NCBI GenBank assembly: GCA_938005545.1
Contig: CALKXV010000032.1
Coordinates: forward strand, 171,966-235,965
Length of the DNA stretch: 64,000 nucleotides
From: an uncultured Paracoccaceae bacterium
Lineage (GTDB): Bacteria; Pseudomonadota; Alphaproteobacteria; Rhodobacterales; Rhodobacteraceae
Direction: 5' to 3'
A model generated the notes under the pieces. It was not told the DNA's origin and searched no databases. It saw only the letters and a program-made list of their open reading frames with translations. Of this stretch, positions 56,466-64,000 are shown piece after piece. The translations under genes and the position numbers were made by a program. Position 1 is the stretch's first letter. Each line of letters opens with the position of its first letter.

Positions 56466-57548
56466 ATGGCAGATACAAGCCAGGGAACAGGTGGGCTAAC
56501 GTTCGACAAATCCAAACGAACTTGGCCTAATGAGATGAACATCCTTTTGGCCTTGATCATCATCATCGTGATCTTCGAGATTCTGGGTCAAGTCCTGCCC
56601 TACATGAACGATCAAAGTTTTCTCTTTGATACGCGCGGTCGCTTCGACACGATTTTCAATGAAGCGCGGCTTCAGATTATCATCCTTCAAGTTGCGATTA
56701 TTGGCATTATCGCGCTTGGTGTAACCCAAGTCATCATTACCGCAGGCATTGATCTAAGTTCCGGCCCGTTGGTCGCGGCAACTGCAATGATTGCGATGAG
56801 TTTTGCTCAGACCGAACTGGTCAATGGCAACCCGAACCCTAAGGCGATCTTTGGCACATGGGCGATGGACCTTCCGGTGATCATTCCCGTTGTCATCGGC
56901 TTGATGTTCGGAGCCTTCATTGGCGCGATCAACGGAACCTTCGTGGCCTATTTCCGTATTCCGCCGTTTATTGCGACCCTTGGCATGTTCCTGATCTGTC
57001 GCGGTATCGCGCTTTGGTGGTCCGAAGGTCGCCCTGTGTCCTTTCCGACAGAAAGCTACAAGTTCCTTGGTGCTGGCATGATGCCGGTTGTCTGGTTCCT
57101 GTCGCTTGCCGTGATCTTTCACATCATCCTGCGGTACACGGTTTATGGCAAACACACCTATGCCATCGGATCGAACGAAGAAGCCGCGCGGATGTCCGGC
57201 ATCAATGTGCGACGGCACAAGGTCATGGTCTATATGATCGCGTCGATGCTGGCGGCGTTTGCCGGTGTTATTCTCAGCGCGAAGGCATCCACCGCACAGG
57301 CGGGCATGGGCGAGTTCTATGAGCTTTTTGCGATTGCCATGGCCGTCATCGGCGGCATCAGCCTAACGGGTGGACGTGGTTCGATTATCGGAACCGTCCT
57401 TGGTGCCATGGTGCTGGGTGTAATCCGCTCGGGCTTTACCTTTATCAAACTTGACGGGTCTTATCAGCTGATGGCCATGGGCGGCATCATCATTGCAGCC
57501 GTCATCTTGGATCAATGGCGCCAGAAACATGGCGCGTCAAAATCGTGA
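56466..57548 (+). CDS. Sugar ABC transporter permease (RbsC/FrcC class)
   Basis: A 360-residue permease with about ten helices. Family segments include ALGVTQVIITAGIDLSSGP (the usual GIDLSVG site), IPPFIATLGMFLICRG and the EEAARMSGINVRRHKVMVY loop that contacts the ATPase. It forms the membrane channel of the importer. Lies 87 bases after the binding protein, 12 before the ATPase. Confidence 0.92.
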   Translation: MADTSQGTGGLTFDKSKRTWPNEMNILLALIIIIVIFEILGQVLPYMNDQSFLFDTRGRFDTIFNEARLQIIILQVAIIGIIALGVTQVIITAGIDLSSGPLVAATAMIAMSFAQTELVNGNPNPKAIFGTWAMDLPVIIPVVIGLMFGAFIGAINGTFVAYFRIPPFIATLGMFLICRGIALWWSEGRPVSFPTESYKFLGAGMMPVVWFLSLAVIFHIILRYTVYGKHTYAIGSNEEAARMSGINVRRHKVMVYMIASMLAAFAGVILSAKASTAQAGMGEFYELFAIAMAVIGGISLTGGRGSIIGTVLGAMVLGVIRSGFTFIKLDGSYQLMAMGGIIIAAVILDQWRQKHGASKS

Positions 57549-57559
57549 GGGTCGGATAA

Positions 57560-58333
57560 ATGAGCGATATCATTCTGGAAACCAAAGACCTCACCAAGCA
57601 CTATGGCGGTGTACACGCTTTGGAAGGTGCCGATTTCACGCTGCGCAAGGCCGAACATGTGGCCATCATGGGCGATAATGGCGCGGGGAAATCCACCTTT
57701 GTGCGGCAAATCACCGGGGTCGAACAACGCACCCGTGGCACCATGACATTCTATGGCCAAGACGTGAATTTCGCAGGGCCTATAGATGCGCGCGAGGCCG
57801 GCATCGAAACCGTGTTCCAGACACTGGCTCTGGCCGATGATCTGGATGTGCCCGACAATTTGTTTCTGGGCCGCGAGATAACCAAGTTCAACTTTCTGGG
57901 TCCGTTCCGCTTTCTTGATTACAAAGCCATGCGCGAAGCGACGATCCAGGGTTTGGAGAAAACGGCTGTAAAGATCCCGAACATCCGCAATTCGATCCGC
58001 AACATGTCGGGCGGGCAACGCCAATGTGTTGCGATTGCGCGCACCGCGACGTTCCATTCAAAGCTGACGATCATGGACGAACCCACAGCGGCCTTGGGTG
58101 TTCAGGAAACGGCACAGGTCGAAAACATCATCAAAACGTTGAAAGACGCCGGTGAGCCCCTGATCCTGATCAGCCACAATATGCGCCAAGTGATGGACCT
58201 CGTGGATCGCATCGTCGTCTTCCGCCGCGGCCGTATCGTGGCCAACCTGAACAAGGACGAAACAGACGGCCAAGACGTCGTTGCCTACATCACCGGTGCA
58301 AAAACAGGCGCCGAGTACGAAGGCGCGGCTTGA
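57560..58333 (+). CDS. Sugar ABC transporter ATPase, single domain (FrcA class)
   Basis: A 257-residue ATPase. Walker A GDNGAGKST, signature MSGGQRQCVAIART, Walker B LTIMDEPTAALG. It has one nucleotide-binding domain, unlike the two-domain RbsA, matching FrcA. It should work as a dimer with the permease. A 576-base gap follows. Confidence 0.92.
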   Translation: MSDIILETKDLTKHYGGVHALEGADFTLRKAEHVAIMGDNGAGKSTFVRQITGVEQRTRGTMTFYGQDVNFAGPIDAREAGIETVFQTLALADDLDVPDNLFLGREITKFNFLGPFRFLDYKAMREATIQGLEKTAVKIPNIRNSIRNMSGGQRQCVAIARTATFHSKLTIMDEPTAALGVQETAQVENIIKTLKDAGEPLILISHNMRQVMDLVDRIVVFRRGRIVANLNKDETDGQDVVAYITGAKTGAEYEGAA

Positions 58334-58560
58334 AGACAGGCAGTGTTTGAACTGTAGGCGCTAGGTTAGATAATCTATGGTTCTATTCAGAGAAACGACA
58401 GAAAAATAATCAAAATAGCCGCATTTCGAAAGCTACGTTGATTGCTCGCCGCCGGAATTGGTACATACGATGAATTCCTCTTCGTTGCGGCTGCTCAAAT
58501 ATTCTGGAAAATGGCCGAGGGTTTTTCTACACCGTAGCAGCCACGAGAAACCTGATAAAA
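58334..58560. other. Non-coding left edge of the tRNA-Tyr island
   Basis: Part of the 576-base region between the ABC operon and the secreted paralogues. By eye it is richer in A and T than its neighbours. No domain-bearing gene, tRNA copy or att-like repeat of the tRNA-Tyr 3' end was found. Confidence 0.4.
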
Positions 58561-58692
58561 CTACTGCACAGGCGCTGGTTTATAGAATTTATCCTTATTA
58601 AACAGAGTGTTGTTCCTCAGGTGAATCGGCGGGATGCTGTCAATTGTTTTGGGCGAAAACTGATGGGCAAAGTCGATCTTGGATTCTGACAC
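58561..58692 (-). CDS. Possible small ORF (43 aa), GTG start
   Basis: A short open frame starting GTG at 58692 with AAGGGA seven bases upstream, ending at TAG 58561-58563. Its product is mixed polar (SESKIDFAHQFSP start) and non-repetitive. No family recognised. It may be a remnant of island content rather than a live gene. Confidence 0.25.
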   Translation of the reverse strand: MSESKIDFAHQFSPKTIDSIPPIHLRNNTLFNKDKFYKPAPVQ

Positions 58693-58909
58693 CGGCCATC
58701 CCTTTAAATTTCGCAATTGCACGTCTCAATTAGCATCACGACGTCATTGAAAAGAGCGACCTGGAATTGGAGGCTATTTCCATTGTGCTCAGTCACGCTG
58801 TTAACTGCGATCAGTGCGAGAAAGTCAGCAAGACGCCCCAAACGTGCCTCAAAATTGCTGCAGAATCCTAAAAACCTCGCTCCGGGCTCCTATTGGATTT
58901 TGCAACGAC

Positions 58910-60466
58910 ATGCGTATTTATTTAATTTCCCTGTTCACAATTTTGTGGACGTCAAGTGCAACGGCTGAGACGACGATAGACGACGTCCTGGCAGCGCTTG
59001 CCGAACAAGAATTTTCTCTGCTGGAGGAGAGGTTTGCAGAGGCGTCGGGTGACGCAAATGAAAAAGGAGATTACCGTCCGCTTCGTCAGCTCTATTTCGC
59101 CGTTTTTGAGAAAGCGAATTCGGAGAGGTTCGCAAAAACGAAAGCATGGCAGTCGGCTTTCCCTCAAAGTCCTTTTGCCGCCACAGCGCTTGCAAAGGTG
59201 CATCTAAAGCGTGCCTTCTTGCTTCGCGGAGCAATGGCCAGTCGCTACACTTCACCGGAAGCGTTCGATGGCTTCCACAGCGAGTTGCGCGAAGCCAGCC
59301 GGTACATTGAAGTCGCCCGTCGACATACGCCCGAGTTTGTTCCTGCGCTTGATGCTGCGGTTGATTTGGCGATGACAGGCCATTCGGGAGACCCGCTTGT
59401 TTTGGTAAACCGGCTCATCGATGCGGCGCCTGATTATACGTCGATGCAGTTCGCAATCTCGGCTTTACGCACCAACTGGAGCGGTTCGCTTAGGGACAAC
59501 ATCCAGCTTTGCGTGACGATGGCTCACAAAGTGCCAGATTACGACGCAGAACTTTGTCTCATTGAAGTTGCATTTGCAAACAAGGCGAAGGGGCCGTTGA
59601 TGGATGCGGCGATTGAAGCGCTCGCAAACCGGGATGAACCGTTCCTCGATTACATCCGGATCAAGGTCTATATGACCCAGTGGCGTTACGAGCCGAATGC
59701 TCTTGAAGAAATTCAACGCATCCATCGTGCTTCGCTTGCGTGGAATTTTAAACCCGACGAATTCATGATCAGAAATGGCATATTACAAACCACCTTTAAT
59801 TTGCCATTCTTCGCGGCTGAAATGGAAGAAGCCGCAATGCAGACCTTGGCGAAATGGCTGAAGGTTGATCCGCAGAACCATCGTCTTGCGAACACATATT
59901 TTCGACATTCAGTACGTCGAAGCGAAATGCGGTATGGGGAAATCTCGCCTGAACTTATGCAAGACCTGACTGACATGTGGCCCGATATGCTTGTCTTGGG
60001 CAGATTTAGTCCCGATGTCTGGGAAGTTGGACGTCAGATAATGGCTTTTCGCAGAGGCTGGCACGACGTCGTGGCGCAGTTGCCTTTTGTGCGCAACCGG
60101 GTGTATTTCAGCAATCACAACCCAAGCGTAGTTCGGAGCCATATGAGTGACCTTTACAGCGTTTGGGACGTCGCCACTGGCGGGTCAGGCAGCTCGTTAA
60201 CGGCAGAGCAGCTGGCGGGCGCGCGCGAAGAGGTTGAGTGCCCGTTGGTCCGCGCATCGCGGATATACGAGGCGATGTGCAAGGCTGATCCACGCGCAAT
60301 TGGATGTAATATCGGAGGCTGGGGCGGGATTTTCCCCGAGCACGCACGCCGGATCAGCAAGAACTCGAAGAAATGCAGTGCTGGCAAAGACGCGGGTATC
60401 GAGGCGCTGGTTTATACTCCGGTCGACATATCTCCGAACATTTTCAAAGAGGGCGTACAGAAATGA
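58910..60466 (+). CDS. Secreted helical protein, paralogue A of a tandem pair
   Basis: A 518-residue protein with a Sec signal (IYLISLFTILWTSSATAE). The mature part is mostly helical and TPR-like without clear repeat consensus. It aligns by eye along its length with the next protein: LCLIEVAF versus LCMIEAAF, RIHRASLA versus RLHRSTLA, and a shared cysteine pattern (C-x14-C in the middle; C-x12-C-x8-C-x22-C near the end). No family is recognised; similarity to DUF4034-type helical proteins is a guess to test. ATG at 58910 is chosen for the signal peptide; the frame runs from 58814. Overlaps its paralogue by ATGA. Confidence 0.8.
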   Translation: MRIYLISLFTILWTSSATAETTIDDVLAALAEQEFSLLEERFAEASGDANEKGDYRPLRQLYFAVFEKANSERFAKTKAWQSAFPQSPFAATALAKVHLKRAFLLRGAMASRYTSPEAFDGFHSELREASRYIEVARRHTPEFVPALDAAVDLAMTGHSGDPLVLVNRLIDAAPDYTSMQFAISALRTNWSGSLRDNIQLCVTMAHKVPDYDAELCLIEVAFANKAKGPLMDAAIEALANRDEPFLDYIRIKVYMTQWRYEPNALEEIQRIHRASLAWNFKPDEFMIRNGILQTTFNLPFFAAEMEEAAMQTLAKWLKVDPQNHRLANTYFRHSVRRSEMRYGEISPELMQDLTDMWPDMLVLGRFSPDVWEVGRQIMAFRRGWHDVVAQLPFVRNRVYFSNHNPSVVRSHMSDLYSVWDVATGGSGSSLTAEQLAGAREEVECPLVRASRIYEAMCKADPRAIGCNIGGWGGIFPEHARRISKNSKKCSAGKDAGIEALVYTPVDISPNIFKEGVQK

Positions 60467-61953
60467 AACTTTGGACACTGACTTTCGCACTGGTCCTTGC
60501 CCTGCCGTGGAATGCCGCTTTTGCGACTGATATCGACGAGGTTCGCACTCTTTTGCTCAATGGTGACGTCGACAGACTTGATGCGACAATGTCCGAACTC
60601 TCAAAGGATACAGAGGCATCGCGCATTCATCTATATCGGGAAATTTCTGACACGCTGTTCCGCTCAAGCCATCCGACCTACCTCGCCACGCTTGCAGACT
60701 GGCTGGAGCAAAAGCCAAGCTCGGGTACGGCTCTTTCGGCGAATGCATGGGCAGCCATCAATAATGTCTATTTGACCGGAAGCCCATACGGTTCCGGTTT
60801 CGAAATGCCTAATCTTCACGAATTCCAGCAACGCTGGATTCAAAGCAGACAACGTGCGTTTGAACTTGCCGAGCAAGCTCTACGCACCGACCAACGAAAT
60901 ATATCTGCAATCGATGCTTGGCTCTTTATGCAAAGGTTCAAGCCGGCAAAAGGCGAAACGACCCACGTCGCAACCCGCCTAATGAGTATTGCCCCCAACC
61001 GGCAAAGCATCCGCAACCTTGTCGCAACAAATGTAGGGCGGGCACAGGTGCGGGGTCGCGCGGCCATCGATACGTGCCACAGCTATGCCAACCTTGCTCA
61101 AGATTACAACCGGACCCTCTGCATGATCGAGGCGGCCTTCGAACATATTTTGGAAAATGACTTACTAGATCAGGCCGGAAAAGAGCTTGCGAAGATCGAT
61201 GATCCGCGCCTGGACACTGTGCGATTTGTCGCCGAAAACATACAAGGGGGCGAAAAAGACGCGACGGCGTTGTTTCGTCTGCATCGCTCGACGCTCGCGC
61301 GTCGGGTCGAACCAGGCGAATATATCGGTACCGCGCAACGTGTCGCGTGGTTGACCGACACTCCGGATTATGTCGAGACTGCGCATGACGAGTTATCGGG
61401 GCAGTTGGACCAGTGGCTAAGGGACGACCCTCTCAACCCGCGCTATCTCCTTCACAAGTCCTATGTTCTCCAACAACGTTCTGAGTACGCCGCTGCGCGA
61501 AAGGTGTGGAAGCAGGCCCTTGTTCACGGTTGGCCGGATCTGAACCTATGGATCATAGGTGCCATGACTGAATTCCACGATGAAAACTTGTCCGAGGGCG
61601 CAAAGTATATCGAAGTTGCGGCCGCGGCGGCCGGCAACAAGATTGAGCTTCTGTCTGTGCATCAGATGTTCGACAATGCTATCAAGAAATCGCACTCTCC
61701 CCCACAAGACGGTGTTTTGTGTCTGCGTGCTCGCATCGCGCTGCTTTCGAAAGGATTGTGCGATGTCTATGGCCAAATGGCAGGCTCAATCTGCAGGCCG
61801 GATCACCCGGTTTTTAAAAGTGTGACCGATACAATTTCATTGGTGCCTAAGAATTGCCCGAGATTAAGTGAAACCCCGGTTTCCGAGCTGACGTTTTCTT
61901 CGACGTTGACGAAAGAAGTGGCAGGTACGCTGGTAAATATTGCAGCAGAGTAG
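60463..61953 (+). CDS. Secreted helical protein, paralogue B of a tandem pair
   Basis: A 496-residue protein with a Sec signal (LTFALVLALPWNAAFAT). It shares the middle C-x14-C and the late C-x12-C-x10-C-x20-C pattern with paralogue A, together with the DY-x4-LC(M/L)IE-A-F block and a shared LD-x-(V/I)-R block after DDP/DEP. Six cysteines at matched places imply up to three disulfides, so a periplasmic or secreted fold is likely. Function unknown. Starts inside the stop of paralogue A. Its own stop codon (61951-61953) directly touches the integrase remnant. Confidence 0.8.
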   Translation: MKLWTLTFALVLALPWNAAFATDIDEVRTLLLNGDVDRLDATMSELSKDTEASRIHLYREISDTLFRSSHPTYLATLADWLEQKPSSGTALSANAWAAINNVYLTGSPYGSGFEMPNLHEFQQRWIQSRQRAFELAEQALRTDQRNISAIDAWLFMQRFKPAKGETTHVATRLMSIAPNRQSIRNLVATNVGRAQVRGRAAIDTCHSYANLAQDYNRTLCMIEAAFEHILENDLLDQAGKELAKIDDPRLDTVRFVAENIQGGEKDATALFRLHRSTLARRVEPGEYIGTAQRVAWLTDTPDYVETAHDELSGQLDQWLRDDPLNPRYLLHKSYVLQQRSEYAAARKVWKQALVHGWPDLNLWIIGAMTEFHDENLSEGAKYIEVAAAAAGNKIELLSVHQMFDNAIKKSHSPPQDGVLCLRARIALLSKGLCDVYGQMAGSICRPDHPVFKSVTDTISLVPKNCPRLSETPVSELTFSSTLTKEVAGTLVNIAAE

Positions 61954-62478
61954 CTAAAGAATGGAAGTTGCGGTTGGTCGTTCATCGGTTGGCAGGCTTT
62001 CGATATGTTCAAAGACACGCCTCATGCTAACTATGGCGTCGTCACTGGGCGGAAGATGTCGGCTTCGTTCGCTTTCAATTGCGGAAACAAGTTCCGCTGC
62101 TTGCATTCAAGGATGTTCAACAAATTCTGGAAATGCTTCGTCGAAGTCTTCTTGATCGGTTTTACGCCCTTCAACCCGACACCATTCGTCGTAGGCGCGA
62201 TCCGCTTCTGCATCCCTGTGGGTTTGAGGTTTCTCTCGTGATCGGCGTGTTTCAGTCTTGAAATCTTGTCGTGCCTCTTCGTCCGCGAGTTCGCTGATCA
62301 GCGTTTCATGCTGGCGCTTGGGATCCCGCAGTTTGTCGTAAGCTTCGTCAAAGTCATTCCCAAGCGGAGCGCGCCATTTCTTGATGCCGATAGCGCGCTG
62401 CAAATCCAGCGGAACCTTGCACTGATAGTAGTACCTTCCGCGCTCTACGAGCATGTAATTTGGCTGGATTTGGGGCAT
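61954..62478 (-). pseudogene. Broken tyrosine-recombinase (integrase), N-terminal part only
   Basis: The frame begins MPQIQPNYMLVERGRYYYQC and KVPLDLQRAIGIKKW, the N-terminal arm-binding region of phage-type tyrosine integrases. It is stopped by TGA at 62107-62109, yet the same frame continues with helical sequence (QAAELVSAIESERSRHLPP) to TAG at 61954-61956. The catalytic domain with its Arg and Tyr residues is absent. Position about 97 bases from the 3' end of tRNA-Tyr, reading away from it, is that of an island integrase. Confidence 0.75.
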
Positions 62479-62574
62479 CTCGGTACAGAAAATGGCACTG
62501 AAAGTACCGAAAATCGACTACTATTGCGCCGACACTAAGGCAAAATGCGTTACTTTTCAATGATTTGTTAGTGC

Positions 62575-62658
62575 TGGTGGGCGACCCTGGAATCGAACCA
62601 GGCGTGAGTCGCCTCGAGGGAGTTACAGTCCCCTGCCACACCTTGCGGCCTGTCGCCC
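62575..62658 (-). tRNA. tRNA-Tyr (GUA), CCA encoded
   Basis: On the minus strand, acceptor GGGCGAC (62658-62652) pairs with GTCGCCC (62585-62579), then discriminator A and encoded CCA (62577-62575). D-arm GCC/GGC, anticodon loop CTGTAAC (anticodon GTA), long variable arm with GAG/CTC stem, and T-arm CCTGG/CCAGG with TTCGATT loop. A 7-bp CGTGTCG/CGACACG hairpin lies just upstream (62665-62682). The 3' end faces the integrase remnant, a usual attachment site. Confidence 0.95.
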
Positions 62659-62767
62659 ACCGGGCGTGTCGTTGCCGACACGTCGGGGTGGGATAGCGAG
62701 GCGTCTCTTGTCGGTCAAGCGGGAAATCTGTTGCGTTTGCGCAGCGGGCGGGGGATAGCCCCTTGTT

Positions 62768-63538
62768 ATGGAAAAACCAAAGTGGGTCATTAAAAAAGAG
62801 CAGGCGCGACGCGAGGCGGGGCAGAGCACGATCTGGCTGTTTGGACTGCACGCGGTACGCGATGCGTTGCAAAATCCGGCCCGTGAGAAACTGCGTCTCA
62901 TCGTTACAAAGAACGCGCTGGATCGCTTGGGGGACGCCGTCGGGACGTCGGGGCTTGAGCCGGAGATTTCGGACCCGCGGAAGTTTGCGGCCCCTTTGGA
63001 TCAGGGCTCTGTTCACCAGGGGGCTGCGCTAGAGGTGCGCCCTTTGGATTGGGGCTCGTTGGAAGATCTGGTGCAGGGCGGCGGCGTGGTGTTGTGTCTG
63101 GACCGGGTGACTGATCCGCACAACGTTGGAGCGATTTTGCGATCTGCCGAGGTGTTTGGCGCGCGTGCCGTTATCGCGCCTGCACGCCATGCGGCGCCGG
63201 AAACCGGTGCACTTGCAAAAACGGCAAGCGGTGCGTTGGAGCGTCAGCCCTATCTGCGGGTGCGTAACCTGTCGACGATGATGGAAGAACTGCGCAAGCT
63301 TGGGTTCTTTCTGATCGGTTTGGATGGCACCGCTGACATTTCGATCGAAGACGCGCTGGACCAAGCTCCGGGACCAATTGCATTGGTGTTGGGGGCCGAG
63401 GGGCCGGGCTTGCGCGATAAGACAAAAGACACCTGCGATGTTTTGGCGAAAATCAACTTTGTCGATCAGTTCGGATCGCTCAATGTCTCGAATGCGGCCG
63501 CAATCTCCCTATATGCTGCGGGGCGGCGGAAGGGATAG
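62768..63538 (+). CDS. rlmB: 23S rRNA 2'-O-ribose methyltransferase, TrmH/SpoU family
   Basis: A 256-residue SPOUT enzyme. An N-terminal substrate domain (WLFGLHAVRDAL) is followed by the knotted domain with CLDRVTDPHNVGAILRSAEVF, ALVLGAEGPGLR and SLNVSNAAAISLYAA, the three SPOUT motifs. RlmB methylates G2251 of 23S rRNA; other TrmH members act on tRNA, so the exact target is inferred. ATG at 62768. Confidence 0.87.
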   Translation: MEKPKWVIKKEQARREAGQSTIWLFGLHAVRDALQNPAREKLRLIVTKNALDRLGDAVGTSGLEPEISDPRKFAAPLDQGSVHQGAALEVRPLDWGSLEDLVQGGGVVLCLDRVTDPHNVGAILRSAEVFGARAVIAPARHAAPETGALAKTASGALERQPYLRVRNLSTMMEELRKLGFFLIGLDGTADISIEDALDQAPGPIALVLGAEGPGLRDKTKDTCDVLAKINFVDQFGSLNVSNAAAISLYAAGRRKG

Positions 63539-63539
63539 A

Positions 63540-63851
63540 ATGAGGCATTCGACAAAAATTGCGACCTGTTGTTACTGCGGAACGCGGGCGGCTTTGACGC
63601 TGATCGGGCGCGAGCGTCACGAACTGGCCTGTTCGAACTGCGGAGCCCCGCTGCGTGAGATGAAGATGTTGAAGGTGCCAGAGCCAGTTCGGGTCAGAAA
63701 CGAACGATCATATCGTCGGAATTCGAACGCAAAACCAGTGCGTCGGCACAGGAAGAAGCGATCGAGAAGCTTGTCGCAACGGTTTTTAAGCGAGTTTTGG
63801 GATGAAGTAGAGGACGTCTTCGACGATTTATTTGATGACCTGTTCGACTAG
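63540..63851 (+). CDS. Small zinc-ribbon protein with acidic tail
   Basis: A 103-residue protein. Four cysteines form CCYCG and ACSNCG (CxxC...CxxC), a zinc ribbon; a basic Arg/Lys-rich middle follows, and an acidic tail with a repeated FDDLFDD unit ends it. ATG at 63540 lies one base past the rlmB stop and may be coupled. Function unknown. Confidence 0.7.
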   Translation: MRHSTKIATCCYCGTRAALTLIGRERHELACSNCGAPLREMKMLKVPEPVRVRNERSYRRNSNAKPVRRHRKKRSRSLSQRFLSEFWDEVEDVFDDLFDDLFD

Positions 63852-64000
63852 CGCCTAAGCTTGAAGACGTTCGACGGTTTTTCGGAACCCTGCTGGCCTG
63901 AGCCAGAATGGCTTCTGATATTCTAAGGGCGATCAAGCCGCCGCCCATGCGGTGGCGTCCGGCTTCGTCGCCAATGACGCGCAACGTGGCTTCCATCCAT
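63694..64000 (-). pseudogene. Possible 3' edge of an AraC/cupin-type regulator, truncated
   Basis: A frame enters from beyond the window with EATLRVIGDEAGRHRMGG then ALRISEAILAQ, resembling the end of the cupin domain in AraC-type regulators (usual ending like R-LADxLxxQ). What follows (ASRVPKNRRTSSS) is not a helix-turn-helix, and the frame runs on antisense to the zinc-ribbon gene until 63694. So either the gene is truncated here or the match is by chance. Low certainty. Confidence 0.3.

Noticed and set aside
58334..58909. Search for a second copy of the tRNA-Tyr 3' end as an island attachment site.
   Set aside because: No match to the CCTGG-TTCGATT-CCAGG segment was seen by eye; the left boundary stays unknown.
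1..64000. CRISPR arrays, rRNA genes, intact insertion sequences and prophage modules.
   Set aside because: No regular direct repeats with spacers, rRNA-like sequence, transposase frames or phage structural genes were found.

Overview
The window looks like chromosomal DNA of a marine alphaproteobacterium of the Roseobacter type (Rhodobacterales). The evidence is moderate-to-high GC, many short 4-bp gene overlaps, the gene families present (DUF2244, DCC/DUF4166, GlxA-type regulators, monomeric isocitrate dehydrogenase, choline sulfatase, carnitine-type enzymes, FrcBCA-like sugar ABC transport) and local orders such as rsgA-secG and purD facing xseA. No rRNA, CRISPR array or intact insertion sequence was seen. 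No species is claimed.

Layout. 1-6.9 kb: partial serine/alanine-glyoxylate aminotransferase, UbiH-type hydroxylase, HAD nucleotidase, GntR regulator, membrane glycosyltransferase, carA, yqeY-like gene. 7.0-10.1 kb: DUF2244 protein, a decayed DUF4166 gene coupled to a DCC thiol-oxidoreductase gene, and ctaD. 10.4-14.8 kb: M16 protease, a two-gene phosphonate-oxidation pair (TmpAB/PhnYZ-like), ankyrin protein, lipB. 14.9-18.9 kb: Tat-exported binding protein divergent from a membrane histidine kinase and a single-domain response regulator. 19.1-31.4 kb: mostly housekeeping (secG, rsgA, purD, xseA, ftsY, EamA transporter, yciB, PilZ, GST, truncated globin, ispD, a galactose-dehydrogenase-like gene). 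31.7-35.7 kb: desaturase, malonyl-CoA synthetase, amidase. 35.8-46.6 kb: a quaternary-ammonium block with a GlxA-type regulator divergent from a caiA-like dehydrogenase, an NDP-forming acyl-CoA ligase, caiD-like dehydratase and a BKACE-family cleavage enzyme, then a ProXWV-type importer and choline sulfatase. 46.8-54.8 kb: secreted protein, monomeric icd, a tetronate operon (otnK-otnC-otnI) with a badly shortened ltnD and a divergent LacI regulator with a palindromic operator, and a small sensorless histidine kinase. 55.4-58.3 kb: FrcBCA-like ABC operon. 58.3-62.66 kb: a small island beside tRNA-Tyr with two overlapping secreted paralogues and a broken integrase. 62.8-64 kb: rlmB, a zinc-ribbon small protein, and the edge of an AraC-like gene.

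How the genes work together. Several modules point at glycine betaine: choline-O-sulfate hydrolysis, carnitine/gamma-butyrobetaine CoA chemistry plus dehydrocarnitine cleavage, betaine-family import, and possibly trimethylaminoethylphosphonate oxidation by the 11.9-13.4 kb pair. A second theme is C4 sugar-acid use, where the entry dehydrogenase appears broken. The least explained segment is the tRNA-Tyr island: two about 500-residue secreted proteins of no family I can name, sharing six cysteine positions, directly abutting an integrase remnant.
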